From Geosiphon pyriformis (lineage: Eukaryota; Glomeromycota; Glomeromycetes; Archaeosporales; Geosiphonaceae): 64,000 bases of DNA. Made by a program: the position numbers and the translations under genes. Below the pieces are notes generated by a model. It was not told where the DNA came from, did no database searches, and was given only the letters and a program-made list of their open reading frames with translations. Of this stretch, positions 21,553 to 33,669 are shown piece after piece. Positions within the stretch are counted from its first letter, which is position 1, and every line of letters starts with the position of its first letter. Where the stretch lies: assembly GCA_016748015.1 (NCBI GenBank), contig JAAOMT010000697.1, positions 194,868-258,867 on the forward strand, given 5' to 3'.

Positions 21553-21680
21553 GACAAAAAGCAGAATAAATATCGCGATTATCTATTCCCGTCTCAATTT
21601 AAAAAGGAAATTGGTTCAGCCAATAGTGGGGCACAGAAAAATAATAAATACCTGAGGCAACATCTTTTTTTCACAAAAAG

Positions 21681-23075
21681 ATGCGCTTTTCCAGGACTTC
21701 ATTCATTATCAGACTAGTACCTCTCCCTACGACTTGGCGAAGTGGCTTTCATACTCATGTTGGCCCTCTTTACAGCCGTAAAATAACCAGAAAACCATAC
21801 GCGCCAAAAGTACACCCCAAAGATGTAATACCGCCTTCCTTAAGTGCTTTTGGAGCACGTTTAGGACTTCGATTTTCTGATCCGAATACTCTCTTACAAG
21901 TTGTCATTGATGAATCTTACCAAGATACCGATCTACCCTCTAACAAGAAATTTAAAATAATAGGTAAGTTTTACACATAGCTTCGTTTGTTTACAATAGT
22001 ATTGACGACCTCGTAATTATAGGGGAAAAAGTCTGTCGTCTTTTCGTGACGGAACACTTTCACATTAAATACCCCTTAATGCCGTTGCCCACGCTTCAAG
22101 AATTGATTAAAGTGTATATCGGGCCTGAGACCTTAAATATTTTTGGACAGGAAATCGGTTTACCTAATGTTCTTCGATATCAAAAGGTTCGTTGCTTGAT
22201 TTAATCAAACTTAAAACATCAATTAGAAAGAATTTCTCTCTATTATTACATGAATTTGATCACAATTAAAAGATCCTTAGATAACAGATCAGATGAAAGG
22301 AATGGATTTTCTTTCAGAGACGGCCGAGCCTAAACACACCTATGAAAGCCCTATGCCCCAGAAAGCCAAGAAATCAGTAAACGTTTCTTTAGCAGAAGCT
22401 ATGATTCACTCGATTCACGCTATCATTGGTGCTTTATATCTAGATCAGGGAATATATTAAGCTCTTTTTATTTAATTTTCAAATTTTTAGCTCCACTTAC
22501 AATATTGAATTCATCTCAAAAAATTATAGGGCCCTTTAGCCGCTAGGCAATTTGTGCATTCCTTTATTTTGACACGGGAAGCGAACGTAGGACTTCTATA
22601 TGAAAGTCATTGTAAGCTTCCCAAAGCAGAACTATCAGTACTAATGAAACGATTAGGACAAATCCCACCTATCTCCAGGCAAATAACTGTCCCCTTTAAT
22701 AATGAGTAATCCATATAATGCTAATTCTTTAATCAAACATATTTAACTCAGAATGCTGAAGGAGACGGGGCGCAATACAAGGAGTCCAGTTTTTGTGATT
22801 GGAATTTTTTCGGGGATTGATAAACTTGCTGAATCTTATGGTAGTTCCATCAAGATGGCAGAATTCAAGGTGAATCAATCGATTTCAAAAGTGTTAAGAG
22901 ACACTAACTTAAGATTAACATGAAATCTTGATTTTTAACCTTTCAGGCTGCAAGAGAGGCTCTCAAGCTATATTATTTAAAGGAGGTGAAGGATTACACC
23001 TTACCATCGGAAGTCCTTAAAGGTGATATTAAATACATTCCCACCAAGGTCGGTGATACACCAGTTATAATATAA
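21681..23075 (+). CDS. MRPL3: Mitochondrial large ribosomal subunit protein mL44 (RNase III fold)
   Basis: Six exons (21681-21963, 22023-22186, 22281-22448, 22530-22678, 22752-22869, 22947-23075) give 336 residues. A basic N-terminal presequence is followed by an RNase III-like domain with AMIHSIHAIIGALYLDQ. A double-stranded-RNA-binding-type end follows (SPVFVIGIFSGIDKLAES, SIKMAEFKAAREALKLYYL). This is the layout of mL44 (yeast Mrpl3), a structural protein of the mitochondrial ribosome. Two introns are unusual: intron 3 starts GG (GGAATAT) and intron 4 starts GC. Both joins keep the frame and the family sequence. Confidence 0.9.
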
Positions 23076-23323
23076 AGGGATCTTTTCAGAGCATTTAAAA
23101 ATATTCTTTACACTTGGCTTAATTGAAACCATTTTTGGTTTCTCTTGAGCTCTTAATTCAAATGAATTAAATTTCATTATTTATCGAAATAATGAAAAAC
23201 CCTGTGGTAGGATTGGCACCCCCAAAATAAAATTAGTAAAACTTGAATTACTGATTAAAACAATAATAAATCCACAAAAGAAAAATTAAACGAAACCTAG
23301 GAGAAGTTGAAGCTAAATACTTT

Positions 23324-24706
23324 TTAATAGGGCCTAAACCGTCTTGCTTCTCTAAGTTGAGCAATTTTTTCTCGGTCTTCTTGAAACTTCTTGCGAAGTT
23401 CAACGAGTTCTTCAAAATGGGAATTGACCCGATTAATTAAACTTTGAACGTATTGAATAACATAGGAAATGAACAGTAAAGTACTTACTGTTTCGCTTGA
23501 CCTCCCGCATTTGAAATCGATAGAAATCAACCAATTCCTTTTTCTTTGGTTTTAGTTTCACAATATTTTCATGTTTAGCCGCAGTAACATAAATTTTGCC
23601 ATCAGTATTGGTGTTTCGCCTAGCAGCTCTTGTTACTAAGATAAAACCATCTTCATCAGGTTGATTCAATTGAGCCTCTAGCGCTAGTTGACGTTCTTGC
23701 TCAGCTAATTCGAAGTGACGCATAAATTCATCAATATTGGTTTGAAGTTTCTCATGATCTCTACAGATTTTGTACTCTTGAAGCCATTCTGCTAGGATAT
23801 AAGATATAAAGGTCATATCTTTAGCTATTCAGAAAAAGAAATCGTGTGGAAGATCAATTACATACTCTCCATGCCTAATGGGGGGATTTCTTCATCCCCT
23901 AAGCTCCATATCCTTTTCTCTTGCCTCATATTCAATGCTTTTATGAGACTATTTTTCTCTGCAAAAATAACATGAGCAGAAGATCCAGGTGACAATAATT
24001 GCCTAATTTTGCCAATTTCATGTATCTCATCTGATTGCATTGGCATTAATACCTGATCCGCCTGATGCCTTTTCTTTCTTGATCTTTTTCTATCACCTTT
24101 GTTCGCCTTTGAATCAGCAATTTCTGTACCAACCTTATTGGCCTTATTTGGTGTCTCTCTGGTTTGAGCAGCACTTGGAAACTCGTCATCAGATTTTATT
24201 ATACCGTGAAATATCACTCTTTCCACAATTCCGCACTCCTTAAACAAATGCTTGATATGTTCTTCGGTCGTATCAACTGGTATGTTTGTGACAAACAAAA
24301 CTTTATCTGCAGGTACGTCCGAGCTTGTATCTCGTGTTTCATGTTGTTTAAAGTAGCAATAGTGAACAGCCTCAGGAGGAGCGTTGACAACTTCTATAGA
24401 AAATGGCATGAGGATTGGAAGTATTTTGAATCCAGTCTGCGGTACCTCTAGCAGGGGTCCTGGTTGCGGTGTAGAGGATGACACAATTACCTGTGCTTTC
24501 TCTTTAAAGGATGCATTGTCACTAGTATTATAGTGATCGGGATGGTTTTCTTGTTGCTCCTTAATGGAGCCTTTTCTTATTTTTTTTACTTTTGTCTTTT
24601 CTAAGCAATCCAGAACCATTGATGGCTCCAAAGAACCCGCAAGTTTTTGTCGCGGCTGGTTATATCCACTATTTGGCTTTTTGTTAAATTTTCTTCGGGT
24701 ACCCAT
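23324..24706 (-). CDS. RRP7: Ribosomal RNA-processing protein 7
   Basis: Exons 24706-23866, 23824-23489 and 23409-23324 give 420 residues. The protein has a basic, low-complexity N-terminus, a degenerate RNA-recognition part (KVLFVTNIPVDTTEEHIKHLF, AHVIFAEKNSLIKAL), the PDEDGFILVTR motif and the typical Rrp7 C-terminus (RKKFQEDREKIAQLREARRFRPY). Rrp7 works in the nucleolus in 18S rRNA maturation and small-subunit assembly. It converges with mL44 (249 bp apart). The acceptor of the last intron (TTTGAAG) was picked because nearer AGs give a stop. Confidence 0.93.
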
Positions 24707-25264
24707 GTTATTTCACAATAGGGCTCCTTGTTGTCTACTTAATAGCACAATCTAATTACCTGTGATGATTATCAACCAAATGACTAGTCTCGTGTATTTG
24801 ATGGTGTACATCATCTTTGATATATATTAACACAAATATTTGTCAAAGAATCGGTTACAGGTATTAATAAAAAAATGACATTTATATAAAAGCACCGAAC
24901 CCACATAAATCAAATGTTCTAGTTTCTATCACCCTTGAAAAATTACTAGGCTTATACTGAAAAGGCAACCCTCCCTCTTAATCTGAAGATTCATGAGTTA
25001 ATTTACACATGACCATGGGCGACAGGAAAATTGTCTATAATGAATATTAACAGAAAATATTTTAGTTAAGGGTTGCAATGGAGGAGATAAAACTCATAAA
25101 AATTCCCAAAAAATAGCACAAAGCTCGAGCATAGTGCTTCTATCCCCCTCGGTTTTAGAGTGGACTCTATCTTTCAAGCGCCGTTATAAATATAGCAAAT
25201 AATAACATATAAAGATATCGCATCTGCTCTTTTTGATCTCAGAATTAATTCTTGTTACTTCTCA
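24707..25264. other. Intergenic region between RRP7 and VAC8
   Basis: 558 bp holding the RRP7 upstream region and the VAC8 3' end, both on the minus strand. No further coding sequence or RNA gene is recognised. Confidence 0.6.
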
Positions 25265-27782
25265 CTATTTCCTCATTGTTTCTAACATAGCCAATGTTTT
25301 ACGTGCTAGAACAGCTATTTCCGCTTCGTCCGAATCGTCATCATCACCGGACAGGGGCTCTCCACCATCGGTGCCTACTTGGTTGAACCCAATATCTGCG
25401 AGGCTATTTATGGCCGAGATAATAGCATTTGACGAAGAAATTTTGGCAACTAATTGGGGATCTATTTAAATTATATAGAGGCACTTATTAGCTTCGTAGG
25501 GTAATCAAAACTGAATAAAACACATACCTCTCCCTTCTAAATATTGCACAATCGTCCATACGGCAATATGCTGAAATGTCTTGTCAGTGCTGTTGAGGAA
25601 ACGTTGTAAATAGCCATGTAAACCATTAGCTGGGTGATCCCAGACCGCTACAAAAGGCGTGTAGTCCTGAACTGGAATATATGCATATATCAATTAAACA
25701 TAAAACTAAAATAAAATTATTATCAAAAAACTTTTCTACTTTTTGAAGACAAATTCCCAATGGCAGCGGCGCTATTCCCTTGTACCTCGACACTTTGAGA
25801 ATCTGTCAATGGAAGCAAAACTTGACAGATTCCAAGTTTAAGCAAGCGCGGTTTTAACTCATCTAGAAAAAAGAAGAAACATAATCAAACCTTTTCAGGA
25901 AATTAAATAACCATTCTAAAGCAAATGGATTTATTACCACTTAATGCTAACACCGCCACGCAAGCAGTCATCTCGCTTTGTACACCTAGAGGGACATTTA
26001 AAACTAATTCTCGCACTCTTTCAACAGCACCTGCGTCAATAATAGCTCGTTTATTTCTTTCAGAACTGGCAGCCAAGTTTCTCAGTGTACTTATAGCATG
26101 ACATTGAATTTCTTCATTTTCATCGAAAGCCAAAAGGTATATTAAAGGTTGCAAGAAACCAGCATCGATGATAGGTGATTCATTGAGAGGATGGATAGAA
26201 ATGTTTCTAATGCAAGCAACTGATGAAAGTATCAAAGGCAGAAAAGACGTATTCAAAAGGCGGAGGAGCGGTGGTAGACCACGAGAACGAACAATTTCAA
26301 TTTGGTATTTTTCTATTTTGAAAACTTTTAGTTAGATGTGTAACAAAAAATTTTTAATGTCCACATTGGAAAAAAATTTTTATACCATCGGAGGCCAAGT
26401 TACGTAGTGCCAGAGCAGCTTGGCATTGTACTTTTAAAGAAGTGGAATCCATTAATCCAATTAAAGATTGTACTAGTCGTGACTCGGTCTGAGCAAGCTT
26501 TTTACGATTAAGTGCTATCAGATTGGATAAATTAATTAATCTAAAACCTTTGAATTAATTAATTAATTAATTAATTATATTTATTGGATCCTACCATCCA
26601 CGGCAATATTACTTATCGCAGTCGTACAGTAGTATTGTACATCGGTATCAGGTGAATTTAACAGACTAACTAACACTGGTATGGCCCCAGCGTTTACTAG
26701 CTGTTGTCTATTTTCGTCTACAAAAAATTTGCAAAGAGTAAATTACTAGAATCATCCATGATTACGAAGACAAAAGCTCATGGAAATAGCACGATACCAG
26801 AATGTGTCATATTCAACAATGCTCCCGTGGCATTTCTTTGAACGCGCATATCTTTTGAGCGAGCGAGACGCGTCAAAGGGACTAAAGCGCCTGACTTTGC
26901 AATTTTGGATTTATTTTCATCTAATAGAGAGAACAATAAGGTTCCCATTATTAAAGATATAGAATCAACATCAGTAAACTAGTTTAATACCGTGTGTTGC
27001 TAGGTTTGTTATGCATCCGACAGCGTTACATTGTACTTCGACGTTTGGTGACAACATTTGACGAATTAAAGGCTCTAATCCTCCCATCTGAACAATGAGC
27101 AGCTTATTATCAGCTAATGTTAGAAAATTAAATAAATATCACCACTATTTCATGTTGAAAGATATTCAAATGAAAGCAATCATAGAAAGCTTACGATTAA
27201 CCGCTAGATTCCCAAGTGCTGCGGAGGCTGCCCTTTGAACTTCAACATCATGTGATTGAAGCAGAAACATGATGGGATCCATTGTTTCCCGGTCAACCTC
27301 TCTCACATCTGATTGAATTTTGTAAGATGATGAGATAAAAAAAATAGTGTAAATTGAATGGCTTTGAAAACGCATTAACCTTTTTCGGTAATCTCCGCAA
27401 ATGCTAAAGCCGCTGACCGTTGTAAATCTACATTATCTGAGAAGGCCAATATCGATAAAGCACGTAATGGGTCACCTTCAAAGAAATTTGTTTCTGCTCG
27501 GTCTAAATAAATTTTTAATCACAATAAATAAGAAAATTAAAGGGTAAAAGAATTTTGGAATCAATCTCGATTATATCTCACTATGAAGATGTGTCAATAG
27601 CTCGGCTACTGCATCACGTTCATCGTCTTGTAATGGTGGCTCATAGAGCACGTTCCTTGACCTTTCTGTATAATAGAATCAACAGTAAGCAGCTTTGTCG
27701 AGACTTAAGCCAGCTGAAGCACAGCCTAAAGATTTACTCGGTCCATACTTCCACCAAAACAGCACGAAAGGCAAGCACCCAT
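25265..27782 (-). CDS. VAC8: Vacuolar armadillo-repeat protein Vac8
   Basis: Twelve exons (27782-27749, 27665-27582, 27502-27380, 27308-27195, 27113-26991, 26920-26798, 26717-26595, 26514-26386, 26312-25938, 25862-25740, 25671-25528, 25461-25265) give 563 residues in one frame. The N-terminus [11 protein letters not shown] has Gly2 for myristoylation and Cys4, 7 and 8 for palmitoylation. About eleven armadillo repeats follow, for example [21 protein letters not shown]. Vac8 anchors vacuole inheritance, nucleus-vacuole contacts and autophagy factors to the vacuole membrane. Length matches yeast Vac8 (578). Every intron is in phase 1 and five exons are exactly 123 nt. Confidence 0.96.
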
Positions 27783-28270
27783 TTTATATGGCTATAGTTT
27801 GAGATGAATGAAGCAAAAAGGTTGCCATATTGAAATTTCATTATTTTTTATGAAGTAAACTTGGGACGCGTGTCAAAGAAAAGTTATAATATTTTATGTC
27901 TTCAAATTGAAATTACGCACAGTAAAATTAAATGCGTTAAAGCTGAAGCGTGAGAGTAAAAAGAACTCAATACCCACACTCCAGACACTCGTTAAGGGTT
28001 TATTACGGTGAACAAAGAGAGGAAGTCCAACCGTTAGGAATGGTCATAAATTTTCGAGAGGCAAAAGGAAAAGGAATTTCGTTATTGAGAAGAATAGATA
28101 ACGTTGGCGCTACTATTATGCGGCTAGGTTGGTTCGTGACACCAAACAAAAGATGGTAGATCATGATTGTACATTTGATTCGAAGTCTAGTATTGTCTCG
28201 CGAGGTTTGCCCCCAAACTTTCCACTTTCCTTCTTAGCTAATTTAATTTATAACGGGAAGTCCCAGAAAT
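27783..28270. promoter_or_regulatory. Divergent upstream region of VAC8 and the Rieske gene
   Basis: 488 bp between two start codons on opposite strands. It must hold both promoters, but I see no clear TATA box or named site. A 69-codon plus-strand open frame (27950-28159) has no supporting features. Confidence 0.5.
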
Positions 28271-29577
28271 ATGGGCAAACATAAAGAAAAATCAAAAGGT
28301 GGTTCCAGTTCCGCTTTTGCTGCATACTTGGCAAATTTGCCTTGTTCTGAAAATTCAAATTTTGGTAAGAAAATAAGGTTTTTCTCGCAAACATAACACA
28401 AATCATATTGTTGTATTGTCTTTTACTTAATTATAATTTAGAAAATGGAAAAGCACCATTACCCAATAATATGGTAAGTTAACTTTGGAAAATTTTCGTC
28501 GAAATTTTGAAAACTAGGATTAAACTTTATGCATGTAAACTTTAATAACTTACTCTCAGAAAGCCTCCACCTTGCTGGAACAAATTGGAGCAGAACGTTC
28601 ATGGTACGAGGATCAAATAAATTCAGACTTGTCAATTCTGGAAAGAAATCGAATATATACAGTCACAGATCTTCGTATCCTGTCTCGCGAAAGTTGGACG
28701 GTTTGTTATTTCTTTAGAGAATTGAATTTACATTTATTGCTGAGATATAATGAAAAAAGGCTTTTTTTGGTTGGTTAAATAGCAAATTGAACTTTTACCA
28801 ATTGTCAAAGACTTGCTCCGTGAGGCTGTTCACCGCGGTCAACCGTCGCAAGGTAAATTTTTATTTCATGAAGCAAACCTCATGATCTATCTGAACTAAA
28901 TTTACACTCAATCTTATTATTAAAATTGAAAGATGAAAAATATCAAATAAAGAAGGCAGAGAAAAAAGCTTTGAAAGCTTTAAAGAAACAAGAAAAGAAT
29001 GAAAAGCGAGATAAAAAAGAAAATGAAGAGATCAAAAGGAGCCAAATTGTCAGCGAAGAAGGATGCATGAGCGTAGAAAGCATAATAATTGAACTTCCTG
29101 AGAGTGTGGAAAATAAGGAAAAGGATCAAAAGGGCCATAATTATTCATCTCCTTCCTCTGAATCATCCTCGTGTGAATCATCTGATGAATTAGAAACTAA
29201 ACTAAAAAATGGTACATCATCTGTTGGAATTGGTCTGCCCTCGGCTTATAACAGCTCTGCACCTAGACAGAACAAACAAATAATTGGCAATAGACTCCGA
29301 ATCAGGACACCTACTGGAAAAGCGTACGAAGTTGACCGTTATTGCCCACATAAAAACGCGGATTTGGCCTCAAGGGTGAGAAACATGATTAAACTAATCT
29401 TACAATCAATTTCTTTTTATCCACCATTTATATTTTATTTCTACAAAATCAAAGGGAGTTATCCTTGGCTCAAAATTGGTTTGCACAAAGCATAATTGGG
29501 AATTCTCCCTAGATCAAGGGGGTAGATGTGTTCGTCATGGCTCTACAATCAATGCATGTGTAGTAAATGATTGGTAG
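28271..29577 (+). CDS. Rieske [2Fe-2S] domain protein
   Basis: Exons 28271-28364, 28442-28473, 28560-28700, 28783-28852, 28933-29375 and 29455-29577 give 300 residues. The N-terminal part is helical (LLEQIGAERSWYEDQIN). A lysine-rich coiled and acidic/serine-rich linker follows, then a C-terminal Rieske domain with RYCPHKNADLASRGV and LVCTKHNWEF, the C-x-H...C-x2-H ligands of a 2Fe-2S cluster. The substrate or partner is unknown; it is not the cytochrome bc1 Rieske protein, which is membrane-anchored and has different box sequences. The frame continues for 36 codons after the TAG at 29575. Confidence 0.82.
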
Positions 29578-30737
29578 ATTCGAATTCTTGGCTTTGCAAA
29601 AAAGTCCACCGAAACGGTTAAGGATTGTTTTCCGGAATTATATTTATCCATTTTATTTCTCGTAAGTTAAAAAGCCTTAATTGTTCGAGTTTTTTTTTTA
29701 TCAAACAAAAAAATATACACGAACTTAATAATTAATTGATTGAGGTTGAAAATAATTTCAAATAAAATGATCGCTAAAAACGTTTCATTTCACCACCCAG
29801 CCATTCAATTTTTATCCCACAAGTTATGTCCTTTCCTGGATTTGTACTAATTTTATATCAAAATGATATTTATAGTGACAGAAAAGTTAAATCAAGTTTT
29901 TAATTTAAATTCCCTAATATCCACTGCCATTTACAAAAGAGAGACCTTATGTCATGATGTCCGTGCTGTTGGTACCTAAAAAAATTTAGGCTTGCATGCA
30001 TAAGCTATAAAAGTTAAGTTTTGTTTAAAAATTTCCCAATCTCGACGTATTACAAAAAGCTCAAGAAAATAGTTGAACAAACATTTACTATTAAAAAAGT
30101 TTAGATTATTCCCTATAAATGGTGCAAAGAACCATTGGTTGGCTTAGTGATGTATTTTTCTTATAAATTTTAAGCCCAACCAGTAAAATGACCCCCCGAT
30201 ATAGATAGGTTAATATCTATCCAAGGCTCATGTGATTGATTTGTTCAATCCCATGCACATGAGTTTTTTTTAAGTGTCCCAAGAATCATTAAGAAAAAAT
30301 ACCTCCTAATAAAATTTATTTTCCAAAAAGGCGCGAGACAAAAACAAGGCTTATTATTTTTTGCCTTTTATAGATTTCTTTCTGTCTCTCCATTCAGAAT
30401 GATTTCTTTTCACAGCCTACAGATGTATAAAGGAGCTTGTGGCTTCTATATTGGCAGTTTTTCAACTATTTTCACAGCCTTCTAGACCGCCTCGCTTTCC
30501 CACGTATTAAATCTTTCCCGGACATTTTTCATACTGCAGCAATTCCTCTTAAATATCGGTTCATACTTTCCTTAAACAATTTCCTCTTCTTTTTATAGCT
30601 TTATTAAATAATTTTTGGATATTCAAGTAACATCATTGTCTTTTTGTTTAACTCTTCCGTTCACAATCGACACCTGTACATATAGAACCTGAAACGTCGA
30701 AGTAAACGGACCTTTCAGATCTTTCTCTCGTGTCACA
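29578..30737. other. Intergenic region
   Basis: 1,160 bp between two plus-strand genes. Pyrimidine-rich stretches before 30738 suit a fungal promoter and 5' UTR. No coding sequence, repeat or RNA gene is recognised. Confidence 0.55.
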
Positions 30738-31895
30738 ATGCGCAAACTTATTCCCAAAAGTATCAATTCGCAGCTGCCAATGCTCATTGCCTATTTCCTA
30801 TTATGTTTGTTGGTAAGCACCTTCGCTATGCCTTTGAGTAAACGCGATGAACCCGGCAACCCTACAAATCCCAGCAATGATGCTGATATCAACTATTCAG
30901 GATCAAAAGATAATTCCACTGGTAAATTTCATACACCACAAATCTTACGCGTTTTTGATTGAAACTAACTGCGGTTTATAATTTTCTCTATGCTCACACG
31001 CGTAAAAAGGCAAAATCACCACACAGGACACAATTTTTGGCATTGTATTGATATCTTTAGGTATTATATATTGTTTCTTTGGAAGAAAATTCTACTCGGT
31101 AACCTTCTTCTTGGTTGGCTTTTATGTTGGAGGTAAATTGAAGTTTCTCAGGATTTTACATCACCACTCGAATCTCTGAATAATATCTAAATCTTTTCTA
31201 TTAGGCTTGATCTCATTGGTCATATTATCAAATGCTGAGCCGGCTGATAAAGGTTACGGTAAAGCATCAGATGCTATATACATTGTAGTCCCCCTTCTTG
31301 CCGGCTTGCTCTTTGGTTCGCTATTTGCCTTCTTCTCAGAAGTTGCAATCTGGGCATTGGGTGCACTTGGGGGTTAGTATAATTCTTTTAAATTTTGTAA
31401 TAATACTTCATTTCAGAAAAACACATAGATTTACATCGCTTTTATTTTATAGGTTATGTTCTCGCAGTCTTTATCCTTTCATTGTCTGAAAACGGGCTCA
31501 TTGCTTCCAAAATTGGACGAATCGTATTTATTCTTGCGATCGTCATAATTAGTGTCTCGTTGTCCATATTTTTCCAGAATATCATTATCATTCTGGGAAC
31601 CTCCCTAATAGGCTCATACAGTATCATAGCAGGTATAGATTTGTTTGCCAAAACAGGATTCTTGGATGCAATCCGCAGCTTCATGGACGGAAATCATCAT
31701 ATTATTTATAATTCCACCGTGAAAATACATTTAATGTTGGTTGGTGTGGTGGGATTATTTATCCTTGGGTCTATCATCCAATGGAGATATCATCGGGGTC
31801 CATTTGGTGATAAGAAGAAAGTCTCCCCAGATTATTCGACCCCTGCACCTGCACCTAAAAAGGATTGGAAAAAATCATTCAGACTTAAAGGTTAA
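30738..31895 (+). CDS. TMEM198/DUF4203-like multi-pass membrane protein
   Basis: Exons 30738-30921, 31010-31132, 31205-31372 and 31453-31895 give 305 residues; all introns are phase 1 with GT-AG ends. A signal peptide (about residues 1-30, ending near STFAMP) is followed by a short polar luminal part and seven or so membrane helices. The glycine-rich turns GFYVGG and GALGGY are typical of DUF4203 proteins (TMEM198, TM7SF3-like). A basic, proline-rich cytoplasmic tail ends it. The transported or bound molecule is not known. Short exons each encode about one helix pair. Confidence 0.8.
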
Positions 31896-32447
31896 AGCAT
31901 TTCTCGATCAAAGATCATAATTCGATTGTTGAGCTTCTATTTATCCAAATTACATGGTTCAAATTAATGACGGACCATTTGTAATTGAACTTAGACTATG
32001 TAAAATTCACATAGGGACATGGACTAGTTCATTATCTTTAGAATTTTTACGTAGGGTTGAAATACTATTTTATGATTGGTTGATTCATTTTAAATTTTGA
32101 AACAGATATAGTAATATCATAATTTAACAAAAAACTCACTGACAAGACAATCATACGTGTATAATACAAGATTATTACTAAAACTGAAGGTGTCTTACTC
32201 AGCATAGTCATTATGCTTCACTTTAAAGTACAAACAACCCCACTCCAGAAATTTTTGAAACCCAACGCGATATCCTGAGTGAAATTTCACGAATTTATTA
32301 GTAGTAGCTTAATGACACTCATCATCAAAATGTTTTGTATAATAAAAATCCTATGGAATCTGTGCCGCAACAAAATCAACTATATTGACTTTTGGTAAAA
32401 AAGACTGAGTTTAACCCGTAGTTCCGAAAATTCTACATGTATTGACA
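31896..32447. other. Convergent intergenic region
   Basis: 552 bp between the ends of two convergent genes, AT-rich; presumably both 3' UTRs. Nothing else is visible. Confidence 0.6.
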
Positions 32448-33669
32448 TCAGTGCAAATTTTTTTCAGATGTCTTGGAAAAAATCCGAAGCTTGGCAGCGA
32501 TATCGGAAGATGTTGTCAACCATTCTGCATCAGATCCCAATTGCATTGCTAAATCGAATTTTTCAAATTCTTCGTTGTCAATATCCTCATTTTCACATCC
32601 ACAAAATTCTTCTTCTTCTAAGCCAAGCCAGTCATCATCATCGTCATCATCAAAGTCTTCCTCTTCATCGTCTAAATCACTTGAGCTTGGCAAACTGCGA
32701 TCTTCAATCACTGGTAAATTACATAGAATTACTCTTTTACCACCGGAAGGATTCGGTACACGTCTTAGTACTCCATATTCTCTCATTGCGGGAAGATTGG
32801 GTTCAGGAAAATGTACATATGTCTGATTTAACCCAATTAAAATTTTTTTTTCGATTTTAGTTTGGCCATCAATAACATCATGCCGTTTATGATTATTATT
32901 ATCATTATTATTATTAATCACGAGAATTTTATTTTCCCATGCATCGATTTCCACATCACGCTTTGTGGGCACTCTCTTTTTTAAATATCCAGTACGTCCA
33001 TTTTCATCATTATTTTTTGAGATAGAGTCTGACAACGAAGAAGATAAATATTCGTCGTCATCTTGCTCAACCTCAATACATCTTACACTTGTAGGATCTT
33101 GAGAATCATATGATACCAACATTCTACGCCGTTTTCTCGTCTTGGTATCTTTTTAAGGGTAATTATGGTAAATCAAAGTGAATATTTATGTATTTAGAAG
33201 GGGAGGTCAAAAAAAAACCGTTGTTACCTGGTATCTGTAATTTTGGTGTGGTTGATCCATCGGGCGATACAACAAAATATAATTTACGTTTAAGCTGCGG
33301 GTTCGATGGTGGAGGTAGAGGCCATATCGGACGAATGTTCTCGAACCTTTGCTTCGTTGCTTCCGTGAATTCTGTAAGCTCAATAGTGTCAGGGTAGCTT
33401 CTGGCATTCATATTTTTTCTAAAGATCTGTTGGAGACGAGTAGGTTCTGTTGACTTTCGCTTTTTGACCCCACCAGAGCGAAAAACCAAACGTGGTATGG
33501 GTATTGGTGGAGGGCGTGGTCTTGAAGAGTGAGTAGGAGTGTTTTTAACACTTTTCTTAATTAGTGTTTTGGAAAGCTCTAAGCGCAAACACCCAGAAGT
33601 TGGAGCGGCTTGCTTAAGCGAGCTGTCAATGAAAACTACGCTCTTGGGCGTCTCTCCTATGGACTCCAT
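32448..33669 (-). CDS. Acidic protein of unknown function
   Basis: Exons 33669-33228 and 33148-32448 (intron GTAACA...AAAAAG) give 380 residues. The N-terminal half is basic and proline-rich (SSRPRPPPIPIPRLVFRSGG, KKRKSTEP). A KTRKRRRML cluster could be a nuclear signal. The C-terminal half has a short conserved-looking core (REYGVLRRVPNPSGGKRVILC) and a long Asp/Glu tract (near 32640-32690). I recognise no domain. It is probably a largely disordered nuclear protein; that is inference from composition. The complementary strand has long open frames that are shadows of the acidic tract. Confidence 0.7.

Noticed and set aside
27950-28159. 69-codon plus-strand frame as a separate gene
   Set aside because: It lies in the divergent promoter region and shows no homology; the Rieske start at 28271 has better support.
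32468-32860. Plus-strand Ser- and His-rich frames
   Set aside because: Shadows of the acidic tract in the minus-strand gene 32448-33669.
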